Assembly (NCBI RefSeq): GCF_016863175.1
Contig: NZ_BOOJ01000019.1
Coordinates: 1-61,536 of the forward strand
Origin: Paraplanobispora siamensis
GTDB lineage: Bacteria; Actinomycetota; Actinomycetes; Streptosporangiales; Streptosporangiaceae
Length of the DNA: 61,536 nt
Reading direction: 5' to 3'
In this document: positions 1 to 8,070 of the stretch, in pieces
Position numbering within the stretch: position 1 is the first letter of the stretch
Layout: each line of letters begins with the position of its first letter
Position numbers and translations under genes: made by a program
Notes under the pieces: model-generated
The model's input: only the letters and a program-made list of their open reading frames with translations
The model's database searches: none
What the model was told of the DNA's origin: nothing

Positions 1-198
1 AGGGTGCGGGGACTCGCCCCGCAGGAAGAACATTAGCAGGACTCCGGCGTCCCAGAGACAACTTGCCAACCATCCCCGGGGCTCAAGCGTCCCAAACCTG
101 TCGGAGCGCGCAACCAGACGTCAAGCCATCCGCAATCGGGTCTGGATATGAATAGGCACGAGGGTCAGAACTCTGACCCCGCCACGGAGGTGACCACC

Positions 199-600
199 AT
201 GACTCGCTCGGAGTTCGACGACATCCGCGCGCACATCACTGCGGAGGCCGATCGCCCCGGCGACCTGCTCCGAGTCGCCCGATCCCTGCTGGACGACCTG
301 GAGGTCGCGAGGATGCGCGAGGCCACTCTGCGCGCCTACTATCTGCGCCTCCTGACCGCCGCACGGGCGACGGTCGCCGCGCAGCGGGCGGGCTACCCGG
401 AGCCTCTCACCTTCCTCACCGACGAGCTCGCCAAGCGTGGCCAGTTGCCGGGGACCGAAGATGAGGTGAACCGGGTACTGGCCGATGCGCACACCGCGGC
501 GGCTCTGCTGGCATGCCTGGAGCAGAGCCCGATGAGGACGACGGGCTCCGCGCCTCGTGTCCGGAAGTGTGCAGGTAGTGGCCGTACTCTCCCCCACTGA
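199..600 (+). CDS. Hypothetical small soluble protein (133 aa)
   Basis: I do not recognise a family. The protein is rich in Ala, Arg, Leu and Glu and is probably mostly helical, with no signal peptide or membrane segment. The start was set at ATG 199 because GGAGG lies 8 bases upstream (186-190); an in-frame ATG at 148 has no ribosome binding site and would add 17 residues. The C-terminal end (Arg/Gly/Ser-rich with two His/Pro) looks disordered. It sits alone at the window edge ahead of a small membrane protein on the same strand. A regulatory or phage-type accessory protein is possible, but nothing in the sequence proves it. Confidence 0.55.
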   Translation: MTRSEFDDIRAHITAEADRPGDLLRVARSLLDDLEVARMREATLRAYYLRLLTAARATVAAQRAGYPEPLTFLTDELAKRGQLPGTEDEVNRVLADAHTAAALLACLEQSPMRTTGSAPRVRKCAGSGRTLPH

Positions 601-653
601 GGCATTCCTCATCGTTGACCTGGCCTTGAACTGATATCTGCAAGACTCCAGGC

Positions 654-881
654 ATGTGGCAGCGGGGGATGAACTGGACGGCGACCGTCCTCGTGGGCGG
701 CTTCGGGATTCTCTGGCTCGGCGTCATGGTCTTCGCGGCCGAGCAACTCTCGATGTGGGCCCGGATCGGCCAGGCCTTCCTGGGGGTGTTCCTCATCGGC
801 TGGGCCTTCTACAAGGCCGGCCTGCTGCTGCGCCGTACCGAGCCGAAGTTCACCCCCAGGCACCGCCGGGTCAGGGCCTGA
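654..881 (+). CDS. Small two-span membrane protein (75 aa)
   Basis: This is an unrecognised short protein. Residues about 8-28 and 35-57 are strongly hydrophobic and separated by a short loop, which predicts a two-helix hairpin in the membrane. The tail is basic (KFTPRHRRVRA) and probably cytoplasmic. ATG 654 has only a weak ribosome binding site. A second ATG at 669 follows a G-tract that touches the start codon, so the exact start is uncertain. It reads in the same direction as the preceding small ORF with a 50-base gap, and convergent to the haemoglobin fusion downstream. Confidence 0.5.
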   Translation: MWQRGMNWTATVLVGGFGILWLGVMVFAAEQLSMWARIGQAFLGVFLIGWAFYKAGLLLRRTEPKFTPRHRRVRA

Positions 882-947
882 GCACGCGCCCTTCCCACTC
901 CGAGGCTCACTCGCGGGCCCTGAGGCACTGAGCCTCGCCCCGCGCAC

Positions 948-1715
948 TCAGTCCTTCGGGATGTACGGCGGCGCCACGCCCCAGCCCCAGTGCGGCACCG
1001 GAGCCCGGGTCGGCGGGGCGGCCCCCGGCTGGGAGTTGGCGAAGGCCAGCCGCGTCCCCCACTCGATGTAGCCCAGGAAGGCCGCGCGGAACTCCGGGTC
1101 GCCCGGCAGGCCCACCTCGTCGGCCGCGTCGAGGAGCAGGTTCACCCAGCGTCGGCGCTGCGGCTCGGTGATGCCCTTGCCCAGGTGCTGCGAGAGCATG
1201 TGCGGATAGCCGCCGCGTTCGCGCGTGTAGCGGTCGGGGCCGCCGAAGACCTCCCCGAGCCACATGGCCACATAGCGCGGATGCCCGGGGTCCATGTGCG
1301 CGAAGAGCGGGCCGATCAGCTCGTCCTTGCGCACGAGCCCGTAGAAGGTCTCGGTGAGCCGGTCGAGCGCCTCGGCTCCGCCGGCCCAGTCGTAGAGCGT
1401 GGGCACCGAGGAGCCCTGACCCCGGACTCCGGTGGGCTCGTAGTGGCGCATCTCCTCGATGTCCGTGACATAGGGCCGGATCTCCGCGAGGAACGCCGGG
1501 AAGTCGGGGCCCTTGCGGAAGCCCTGAAGGTGGTCCTCGGCGGAGGTCCAGGTGATGCGCAGGACGTAGCAGGCGGGCTCCTCCACGCACCGGGTGAGCT
1601 CGTAGTCGACGCACTGGAGGGCGTTCGCCAGAGGGACGGCCGCGCGCCGGTAGGCGGCCTCGAACTCCTCGGCGCGGTCGGCGGGGATGCGGTAACGGAT
1701 GTACTCGACGATCAT
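948..1715 (-). CDS. Antibiotic biosynthesis monooxygenase domain fused to group II truncated haemoglobin
   Basis: Residues about 1-90 form an ABM-type dimeric alpha/beta barrel domain (MIVEYIRYRI start, central FEAAYRRA). Residues about 108-228 form a truncated haemoglobin of group II (trHbO type): FGGP at 157-160, proximal haem His at about 177 in SQHLGK and the conserved Trp at about 190 (RRRW). The C-terminus is a Trp/Pro-rich tail (PHWGWGVAPPY). trHbO proteins bind O2 and react with peroxide; ABM domains are small oxygenase or redox scaffolds, so a haem-linked oxidation or detoxification role is inferred. Start 1715 was chosen over an ATG 26 codons upstream because a GGGTGG ribosome binding site precedes it and homology begins there. 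The upstream region carries repeated CATGTAAT motifs. Confidence 0.85.
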   Translation of the reverse strand: MIVEYIRYRIPADRAEEFEAAYRRAAVPLANALQCVDYELTRCVEEPACYVLRITWTSAEDHLQGFRKGPDFPAFLAEIRPYVTDIEEMRHYEPTGVRGQGSSVPTLYDWAGGAEALDRLTETFYGLVRKDELIGPLFAHMDPGHPRYVAMWLGEVFGGPDRYTRERGGYPHMLSQHLGKGITEPQRRRWVNLLLDAADEVGLPGDPEFRAAFLGYIEWGTRLAFANSQPGAAPPTRAPVPHWGWGVAPPYIPKD

Positions 1716-1749
1716 CGGTCCACCCTTCGGGGGCGATTCGGGTCGATCA

Positions 1750-1766
1750 CATGTAATCATGTAATC
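1750..1766. promoter_or_regulatory. Tandem CATGTAATC motif upstream of the ABM-globin gene
   Basis: CATGTAATC occurs twice with an 8-base offset (1750-1758 and 1758-1766), giving a near-palindromic CATGTAATCATG. It lies 35-50 bases ahead of the start codon of the ABM-globin gene. The same 11-mer CATGTAATCAT is found once more at 58764-58774, directly ahead of the DUF2236 gene. A regulator binding site is inferred. Confidence 0.35.
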
Positions 1767-1785
1767 GCGATCATGGGTACCCCGG

Positions 1786-1824
1786 AAAAACAAAAGGCCC
1801 GGATCTCGATGAGATCCGGGCCTT
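1786..1824 (-). terminator. Intrinsic terminator of the initiator tRNA gene
   Basis: A perfect 14-bp stem (1794-1807 with 1811-1824, loop GAT) is followed on the minus strand by TTTTGTTTTT. This is an unusually classical rho-independent terminator for a high-GC genome. It lies 4 bases beyond the tRNA 3' CCA. Confidence 0.9.
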
Positions 1825-1828
1825 CCCG

Positions 1829-1905
1829 TGGTAGCGGGGACAGGATTTGAACCTGCGACCTCTGGGTTATGAGCCCAGCGAGCTACCGAACTGCTCCACC
1901 CCGCG
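1829..1905 (-). tRNA. Initiator tRNA-Met (CAT anticodon), CCA encoded
   Basis: The 77-nt cloverleaf reads from 1905 to 1829. The anticodon stem-loop is CTGGG-CTCATAA-CCCAG, with the three consecutive G:C pairs that mark initiator tRNA. Position 1 (C) cannot pair with position 72 (U), the other initiator hallmark. The T arm is GCAGG-TTCAAAT-CCTGT and the 3' CCA is encoded. The CAT anticodon alone would also fit elongator tRNA-Met or tRNA-Ile2, but the GGG:CCC and 1:72 features decide it. Confidence 0.95.
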
Positions 1906-1994
1906 TCGGTGTGTGTCTCAACACTACCGGCCTTCGGGGATGGATGCGAATCGATTAGCCTCGCGCCCTCCTCGGAACCCTCACGGGAACCCTC

Positions 1995-4900
1995 CTAGGA
2001 ACTCGGTGACGGTGACGCCGCGGGCGTCGCCGACGGGCTGGGAGTCCCGGACGGGGACGGGGTCGCACTCGCCGTGGGAGACGGTGTGGCCGTCGGCGAG
2101 GCGTTGGACAGGTTCACGCCCTCCAGCTTCTTCAGCGCGTCGGCCAGCTTCTTCTGCGCGTTGCCGTACGCCACCCAGTCCGGCGGGTTCTTGGTCAGAG
2201 CCGTCTGGGCCTCGTTGTAGGCGGCCTGCGCGTCGTCGATTGCCTTGGCCAGCTCCTCCTCGGACAGGTTCGGCTGCTGCGGTGTGTCCGGCTGATCCGG
2301 CTGGTCCGGCTGGCCGTTGTCGGGCGTGGTCGGCAGCCGGTCGGCGTCGGCGAAGACCTGCTTCAGAGCGTCTTCCAGGGTGTTGGCCGAACCCACCTTG
2401 CTGCCGTATCCCACCAGCACCCGGCGCAGGATCGGGTACGGCTCCTGGCCGGAGCCTCCCGCGATCTCCACGTAGACCGGCTCGATGTAGATCAGGCCGC
2501 CGGCGAAGGGCAGGGTCAGCAGGTTGCCGTACCGGACCTTGGACTGGCCCAGGCCCAGCACGTTGAGCTCACCGGAGAACTTGTTCTGGAAGTTGTTCTG
2601 CACCTGGCCCGGACCGGCGACCGTCGTGTTGGACGGCATGCGCAGGATGCGCAGCTTCCCGTAGTCGTCTCCCGGCGTCGCGTTCACGGCCATGAACGCC
2701 GCCAGGTTGGGACCCTGGCGCGGCACGAACGTGGTGGTCAGCGAGAACGACGGGTTCGGCGAGCCGGGCATCTTGACCGACAGGTAGTACGGCGGCTGCT
2801 TGACGTCCCCGCCCGACGGGTCGTTCGGGACGTTCCAGAAGTCCTGGCCGCTGTAGAAGGCGTCCGGGTCCTCGATGTGGTAGCGGGACAGCACGTCGCG
2901 CTGGACCTTGAACAGCGCCTCGGGGTAGCGCAGGTGCTGCTCCAGGCTGTCGGAGATCTCGCTCTTCGGCTTGATGACACCCGGGAACGCGTTGGTCCAG
3001 GTCTTCAGGATCGGGTCCTTCTCGTCCCAGGTGTACAGGTTCACGGTGCCGTCGTAGGCGTCCACCGTGGCCTTGACCGAGTTGCGCATGTAGTTGATCT
3101 GGTCGCGCGGCTGCTGCACCACCAGGCGCGGGTCGGTCACCGTGTCCCGCGTCATCGCCTCCAGGCTCTTGCTCTCGGAGTAGGGGTAGGCGTTGGAGGT
3201 GGTGTAGGCGTCGACGATCCAGACCACCCTTCCGTCCACGATGGCCGGGTAGGGGTTGTTGTCCAGGCTCAGGAACGGGGCGACCTTGGCGATGCGCCGG
3301 GCGGGGTCGCGCTCGTACAGGATCTTGGACTTGTCGCTGATGTCACCCGACAGCAGCAGGTTGATCTCGCCGTACTTGGCCGCGTAGAGCATCCGGTTGA
3401 AGAACGAGCCGACGGGCACGCCGCCCTTGCCGGTGTAGGTGGTGTTCTTCTGGCCGGTGCCGGTGCCGTTGTTCTCGGAGAACGGGTAGTCGAGCTCCTG
3501 GTTCCGGTCGCCGCCCACGATGGAGTACTCGGCTCCGGAGGGGTGCTCGCCGAAGTAGATCCGCGTCTCGGTCAGCTTCGTCTGGTCCACCAGGGGGCCG
3601 GTGACCGGCATGTCCTTGGCGGTGAAGTTGGGCAGGCCCTCGGCGTCGACCTCGTTGCCCGGCGCCGCCACGAACCCGTAGCCGTGGGTGTAGACCAGGT
3701 GGCGGTTGATCCAGTTGTCCTGCTCCGCCGGAGGTCCGCTGAGCTCTCGCACAGCCACCACGGTGTCGCGCATGTTGCCCGTCGCCGGGTCGGGGTAGCG
3801 GTCGACGTCGAGCTTGTCCGGGAAGTCGTAGAAACCGCGGATGCGCTGCTTCTGCTGATAGGTCTTGCCGACCAGGTTCGGGTCGAGCAGTCGCACGCCG
3901 GAGACGGAGCTGTCGGCGCTGACGTTGGCGTTGTTCGCCTCACCCTGCGCGTCGTAGGGGATGACCTCGGAATCCTTGATCCCGTAGGCCTTTCTGGTGG
4001 CCTCGATGTTTCGGGCGATGAACGTCTTCTCGCGCGCCTGCTCGTTCGGCTTGACCTGGAACTGCTGGACCAGCGCCGGGTAGACCCCGCCGATCAGGAT
4101 GGCCGACAGCACCAGCAGGCCGAAGGCCACGCCGGGCAGCATGCCGCCGGGCCGTACGACACCGGCGAAGAACAGCGCCGCGCAGATCAACGCGATGATC
4201 GCCAGGATGGTCTTGGCCGGCAGCACCGCGTTGACGTCGGTGTAGGAGGCGCCGTGGACGAACCCCCGGTCGGAGAAGACGAGTCCGTACCGGTCGTACC
4301 AGTAGGCCACCGCCTTCAGCAGCACGAACACGCCGAGCAGCACCGACAGGTGGGCGCGGGCCGCCCGCGAGGCGTGCACGCCGGGCGACTGGAGGCGGAA
4401 ACCGCCGTACAGGTAGTGCACGATCGCGGCCATGACGGCCGACAGCACCACGGCGGTGAACAGGAAGTTCAGCACCATCCGGATGAACGGATAGGTGAAC
4501 ATGAAGAAGGAGATGTCCTCCTTGAACTGCGCGTCGATCTCGCCGAACGGCACGGCGTTGACGAACTCGAGCCAGGTCTTCCACTGGCCGCCGAACGACG
4601 ATCCCGCGAACAGCGCCAGCACCGCGATGCCGATCAGGAAGATCAGCTTGCGGTGCGGGTCGAGGGCCATCCGGTAGCGGTCGGCGCCGCTGGCGCCGCC
4701 GAACATCCCGGGGCCGAACATCGGCCGCATCCGGTAGGCCAGCAGCATGTTGCCGCCCACGATGCCGACCATCACCACCGCGCCCACCACGAAGAGCAGG
4801 ATCTGAGTGACGATCACGCCGGAGAACACCGCCGTGTAGTCCACCGAGTCGTACCAGAGGTAGTCGGTGAAGATACCGGCGAAAAGGAAGAAGAGCGCCA

Positions 4901-5000
4901 CGATCGCGATGAGCGCGATCGCCACAGGAAGCAGCAGTCGTGGCCGGCGGGGCAAGCGCATCGCCCTACCGGCTCCGGGGGTCCGGAAGCTCAAGGCCAA
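1995..5000 (-). CDS. UPF0182 family multi-pass membrane protein
   Basis: This is a 1001-aa member of the UPF0182 (COG1615) family, whose function is unknown. Residues 1-330 hold about seven hydrophobic segments, beginning with the one at about 19-40, and the motif FTDYLWYDSVDY typical of the family. Residues about 330-880 form a large extracytoplasmic domain. The tail from about 895 carries a PDQPDQPDTP repeat, a predicted coiled coil (LSEEELAKAIDDAQAAY) and a Ser/Thr/Pro-rich low-complexity end likely to be glycosylated or cell-wall spanning. It is upstream of nothing on its own strand except the tRNA gene. Together with the next gene it reproduces the Rv3193c-Rv3194c order of mycobacteria. 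Confidence 0.92.
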   Translation of the reverse strand: MALSFRTPGAGRAMRLPRRPRLLLPVAIALIAIVALFFLFAGIFTDYLWYDSVDYTAVFSGVIVTQILLFVVGAVVMVGIVGGNMLLAYRMRPMFGPGMFGGASGADRYRMALDPHRKLIFLIGIAVLALFAGSSFGGQWKTWLEFVNAVPFGEIDAQFKEDISFFMFTYPFIRMVLNFLFTAVVLSAVMAAIVHYLYGGFRLQSPGVHASRAARAHLSVLLGVFVLLKAVAYWYDRYGLVFSDRGFVHGASYTDVNAVLPAKTILAIIALICAALFFAGVVRPGGMLPGVAFGLLVLSAILIGGVYPALVQQFQVKPNEQAREKTFIARNIEATRKAYGIKDSEVIPYDAQGEANNANVSADSSVSGVRLLDPNLVGKTYQQKQRIRGFYDFPDKLDVDRYPDPATGNMRDTVVAVRELSGPPAEQDNWINRHLVYTHGYGFVAAPGNEVDAEGLPNFTAKDMPVTGPLVDQTKLTETRIYFGEHPSGAEYSIVGGDRNQELDYPFSENNGTGTGQKNTTYTGKGGVPVGSFFNRMLYAAKYGEINLLLSGDISDKSKILYERDPARRIAKVAPFLSLDNNPYPAIVDGRVVWIVDAYTTSNAYPYSESKSLEAMTRDTVTDPRLVVQQPRDQINYMRNSVKATVDAYDGTVNLYTWDEKDPILKTWTNAFPGVIKPKSEISDSLEQHLRYPEALFKVQRDVLSRYHIEDPDAFYSGQDFWNVPNDPSGGDVKQPPYYLSVKMPGSPNPSFSLTTTFVPRQGPNLAAFMAVNATPGDDYGKLRILRMPSNTTVAGPGQVQNNFQNKFSGELNVLGLGQSKVRYGNLLTLPFAGGLIYIEPVYVEIAGGSGQEPYPILRRVLVGYGSKVGSANTLEDALKQVFADADRLPTTPDNGQPDQPDQPDTPQQPNLSEEELAKAIDDAQAAYNEAQTALTKNPPDWVAYGNAQKKLADALKKLEGVNLSNASPTATPSPTASATPSPSGTPSPSATPAASPSPSS

Positions 5001-5220
5001 CCCCTTGTCATAAGAGCACGGTCCGTGTCTGGCAACCTACACCGGTGAGGGTCCCGTCGCGCTCAGCCGCTCGGTGCGGTCCTCGTACGGTGCCCACAGG
5101 TGCCGGTCTAGTACGGCTAACGCGCGGGGGGCCGGATCGGTGCCCGTTCACGGCACGGGTTCCGGCAGGACCGGCGGACGGATTCCGTCATGACCGGCGC
5201 GGCGCCGGAGCGACCGGTGC

Positions 5221-6270
5221 TCAGCCGGCGGAGCAGGCGGGCAGCGCCGCCTCTGAACCCGTGCGCACCGCGTCCATGGCCTGGACGGCGCCGTGGAGCG
5301 TCTCGACCTTGATCAGCCTGAGCCCGTCGGGGACCGCGCCGAGCGCCTCGGCGCAGTTCTGGGCGGGGGTCAGGAAGAACGTGGCCCCGGACTCGCGGGC
5401 GCCGACCATCTTCTGCTGGATGCCGCCGATCGGGCCGACCCTGCCGTCGGGAGTGATCGTCCCGGTCCCGGCGACGGACTTGCCGCCGGTCATCGCTCCG
5501 GGGGTGAGCTTGTCCATGATGCCCAGGGAGAACATCATCCCCGCGCTCGGCCCGCCGACGTCGCCGACGTTGATGTTCACGCTGAACGGGAACCGGTAGG
5601 TGATCCCCATGTTGATGCCGACGATGGGAGTGCCGTCACCGGCCGCCGCGGTCGGGACGGTGACGGTCATCTCCTTGCCGCCGCGCTTGACGACGAAGGT
5701 GACCTGCTCGCCGACCTTGTGCTTGCGGACGGCCGCGGAGACGGTCTCCCGGTCCTTGCCGGGGACGCCGTCCACCGAGACGATCTCGTCTCCCTGGGTG
5801 AACTTCCCGTGCGCGGGCAGGCCCTTCTCCGTGCCCGCCACGGTGATGATCGAGGTGAAGGGGATCTTCAGCTCCGTCAGCGCCGCGGCGGTCGCGTCGT
5901 CCTGGGAGTTGGTCATCTCCTGGGTGTTCTGCTCCTCGACCTGCTCGGCGGTGGTCGCCGGAGGGAAGATCGTCTCCTCGGGGACGACCGCGATGGTCGG
6001 GTCGAGCCAGCCGCGCAGCGCGGTGAACAGGTCGATCCGGCTGCCCGGCCCGCCCTGGTAGGCCACCGTCACGAGGCTGATCTCGCCCTCGGTCGGGTAG
6101 GTCTCGCGCCCGGTGATGCTGATCACCGGCTTGCCCTTCACCTGGCCGATGGTGTTCTCGGTCGGCCCGGGGCTCAGCACGACGTACGGCACCGGCACCA
6201 GGGTGCCCACCACGCCCAGGGCGAGGGTGAGGAAACCGGCCACCATGAGGGTCAGCGCACGTCGGGACAT
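5221..6270 (-). CDS. PDZ domain / Lon-like (S16) membrane-anchored serine protease, YlbL type
   Basis: The 349-aa protein has an N-terminal signal anchor (about 8-28), then a PDZ domain (about 135-205; GLPAHGKFTQGDEIVSVDG) and a C-terminal Lon-type proteolytic domain. The catalytic Ser242 lies in GGPSAGMM and the Lys287 in GGIQQKMVGA, giving the Ser-Lys dyad of peptidase family S16. The catalytic domain is predicted outside the membrane. Family members such as YlbL and Rv3194c are envelope proteases; the substrate here is unknown. It ends in a Cys near the C-terminus and lies about 220 bases downstream of the UPF0182 start on the same strand, so the two are probably separate units. Confidence 0.92.
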   Translation of the reverse strand: MSRRALTLMVAGFLTLALGVVGTLVPVPYVVLSPGPTENTIGQVKGKPVISITGRETYPTEGEISLVTVAYQGGPGSRIDLFTALRGWLDPTIAVVPEETIFPPATTAEQVEEQNTQEMTNSQDDATAAALTELKIPFTSIITVAGTEKGLPAHGKFTQGDEIVSVDGVPGKDRETVSAAVRKHKVGEQVTFVVKRGGKEMTVTVPTAAAGDGTPIVGINMGITYRFPFSVNINVGDVGGPSAGMMFSLGIMDKLTPGAMTGGKSVAGTGTITPDGRVGPIGGIQQKMVGARESGATFFLTPAQNCAEALGAVPDGLRLIKVETLHGAVQAMDAVRTGSEAALPACSAG

Positions 6271-6327
6271 GAAAAGCAGCCTATGCGGTCGTAGCGGCTG
6301 GAAGCGGACGGCATCGTGCGGTGTGGG

Positions 6328-6347
6328 GGATCTTCACGGGAAGATCC
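6328..6347 (-). terminator. Stem-loop downstream of moaE
   Basis: An 8-bp perfect stem (GGATCTTC/GAAGATCC, loop ACGG) lies 18 bases beyond the moaE stop codon. No U-tract follows, so it is only a candidate terminator. Confidence 0.4.
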
Positions 6348-6365
6348 TTCCCATCCGGCGGGGAG

Positions 6366-6791
6366 TCACTCGCAGGCGCCGACCCATTCGGTCGAGCCGT
6401 CGGCGAAGATCTGGTTCTTCCAGATCGGGACCTCGCTCTTGAGGTCGTCGATGAGGCGGCGGCAGGCGGCGAACGCCTCCGCGCGGTGCGGGCAGGCGAC
6501 CGCGACGATGACCGCGATGTCGCCGAGCCGGAGGTCGCCGACCCGGTGGACCGCGGCCAGGGCGGTGGCCTGGAAGTCGGCCGCCACCTTGCCCGCGACC
6601 CGGCGCAGCTCGTCTTCGGCGCTGGGGTGGGCGGAGTAGGACAGCTGCGTGACCGGCTTGCCGTGGTCCTGATCGCGCACCGTGCCGATGAAGAGCGCCG
6701 TGCCGCCGGCGGCGTGATCGCCTACCGCGGCCAGGACCTCGTCCACCGAGAGCGTCTCATCACGAATACCCAGCAACCGGATGACATCCAC
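6366..6791 (-). CDS. moaE: Molybdopterin synthase catalytic subunit MoaE
   Basis: The 141-aa protein matches MoaE in length and motifs: GTVRD (Arg39), the CPHRAEAF segment at 100-107, and VPIWKNQ with the catalytic Lys125, ending in the WVGAC signature. MoaE with thiocarboxylated MoaD inserts the dithiolene sulfurs into precursor Z to make molybdopterin. No moaD lies next to it. The window also holds moeZ (47772-48953), whose family can thiocarboxylate MoaD-like proteins, so the two may act in the same sulfur-transfer pathway from separate loci. Confidence 0.93.
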   Translation of the reverse strand: MDVIRLLGIRDETLSVDEVLAAVGDHAAGGTALFIGTVRDQDHGKPVTQLSYSAHPSAEDELRRVAGKVAADFQATALAAVHRVGDLRLGDIAVIVAVACPHRAEAFAACRRLIDDLKSEVPIWKNQIFADGSTEWVGACE

Positions 6792-6917
6792 GCGGAAAGA
6801 CTACCGCCCCGAAGCACCCGGGCTCCGGGGCGCGTTCCCGTCGCGTCTCCGCTCCCGCCCCGCCCCGTTCTCCCCCTCCGTTCCCGCCCCGTTTCCTCCC
6901 CCGCGCTCCCCGTGCTC

Positions 6918-7988
6918 CTAGGTGCGGCGCTTCTTGCGCGCGACGCGCACGATCGCGGCGGTGCCCAGGACCGCGACGGTGGCGCCGGCCGCGGTGAGCG
7001 TCGCCTCCTTGCCGGACAGGCGGCGGCCGACGACCGCGTGCTTGCCCTCGCGCAGCTCCAGCAGCTGGGTCAGGGCGGCCTCGTTGGTCCACTGGGGCTT
7101 CCAGCCCGCCGTACGCAGAGCCGCGCAGTCGACCACCCACGGGTAGACGACGTAGTGCAGGTCGGTGGCCGGGGCCGGGGTGATGCCCAGCCGGTGCAGG
7201 CGCTGGGCGGTGCCGAAGGTCAGCCCGGCGGGCAGTTCGAAGCGGCGCAGCCCGGAGATCTCCTCCACCTGCTCCTGCTCCAGCCAGCCCTCGCCGCCCA
7301 CCGCGACCACCCCGGAGACCGTGCCGAGCGCGGCCAGCTCCAGGGCGGAGACCAGGTCGTCGACGTGGCAGAACTGCCAGCGGGGGCTGCAGCCCTTCAC
7401 GGTCAGCAGCCTGGGCGCCTCGAAGTGCCGGGTGACCACGTTGTCCACACCCGGGCCGACCAGGGCCGCGGGGCGCAGCACGGTCACCTCGAGGCCGGGA
7501 TGGCTGCGCAGCGCGCGCCGTACCAGAGCCTCGATCTCCAGGTGGTCGCCGACGACCCCCGTGTCCAGCTCGGCCGCCACCGCGGAGTCCTCCGGCAGCG
7601 GGACCTCGTTGTCGGGCGCCGCGCCGTACACCATGGCGCTGGTGACCAGGACGACGCGCCGGACCCGGGCGGCGGCGCTGGCGGTGAGCACCGTCTGGGC
7701 GGCGCGCAGGTTGTAGGCACGCCGCTCCGCGGCGTCGGACCCGAGTGCGCAGTCCGTCGCCAGATGGACGAGGACGTCGATGTCGGATATCCGGTTCGCC
7801 AAGAGCGGATCCCGGATGTCGAGCACCCGCCACGTGACGTCGGGCACGTCGCCGCGCTGCTCGTCGATGGCCACGACTCTGCGGAAATCCGCAGACGAGG
7901 CGACCTTCGCGAGAAAGGCGCGGCCTATGCCCGAGGCCGCGCCGGTGACGGCGACGACCGGTGGCCGGAGGCGTTTCGAGGTAGGCAC
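6918..7988 (-). CDS. NAD(P)-dependent epimerase/dehydratase (extended SDR)
   Basis: The 356-aa protein carries an N-terminal Rossmann fold with TGAASGIG (residues about 14-21). A Ser followed by MVYG supplies the SDR active-site Tyr region, and C-terminal substrate-domain motifs resemble sugar-nucleotide epimerases. The C-terminus has a hydrophobic helix (GATVAVLGTAAIVRVA) followed by basic residues, suggesting a tail anchor in the membrane. GTG 7988 was chosen because TGAGGA sits 6 bases upstream; an earlier in-frame GTG (8009) has a poorer site. It is divergent from the zincin gene. The substrate is unknown. Confidence 0.85.
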   Translation of the reverse strand: MPTSKRLRPPVVAVTGAASGIGRAFLAKVASSADFRRVVAIDEQRGDVPDVTWRVLDIRDPLLANRISDIDVLVHLATDCALGSDAAERRAYNLRAAQTVLTASAAARVRRVVLVTSAMVYGAAPDNEVPLPEDSAVAAELDTGVVGDHLEIEALVRRALRSHPGLEVTVLRPAALVGPGVDNVVTRHFEAPRLLTVKGCSPRWQFCHVDDLVSALELAALGTVSGVVAVGGEGWLEQEQVEEISGLRRFELPAGLTFGTAQRLHRLGITPAPATDLHYVVYPWVVDCAALRTAGWKPQWTNEAALTQLLELREGKHAVVGRRLSGKEATLTAAGATVAVLGTAAIVRVARKKRRT

Positions 7989-8070
7989 CAGGTCCTCACT
8001 TTGCACTGATCCGCCGTCCGACGGATAACGTGGCGGATGTGGACTCCTCCATCCTGCATGAGGTAGAGCG

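Noticed and set aside
121-612. Long minus-strand reading frame opposite the first small gene
   Set aside because: It is the antisense shadow of the gene at 199-600, with no ribosome binding site and an Arg/Gly-rich composition typical of antisense frames in GC-rich DNA.
2877-5048. 723-codon plus-strand frame opposite the UPF0182 gene
   Set aside because: His/Val/Asp/Gly-rich antisense shadow of a well-supported gene. No recognisable domain.
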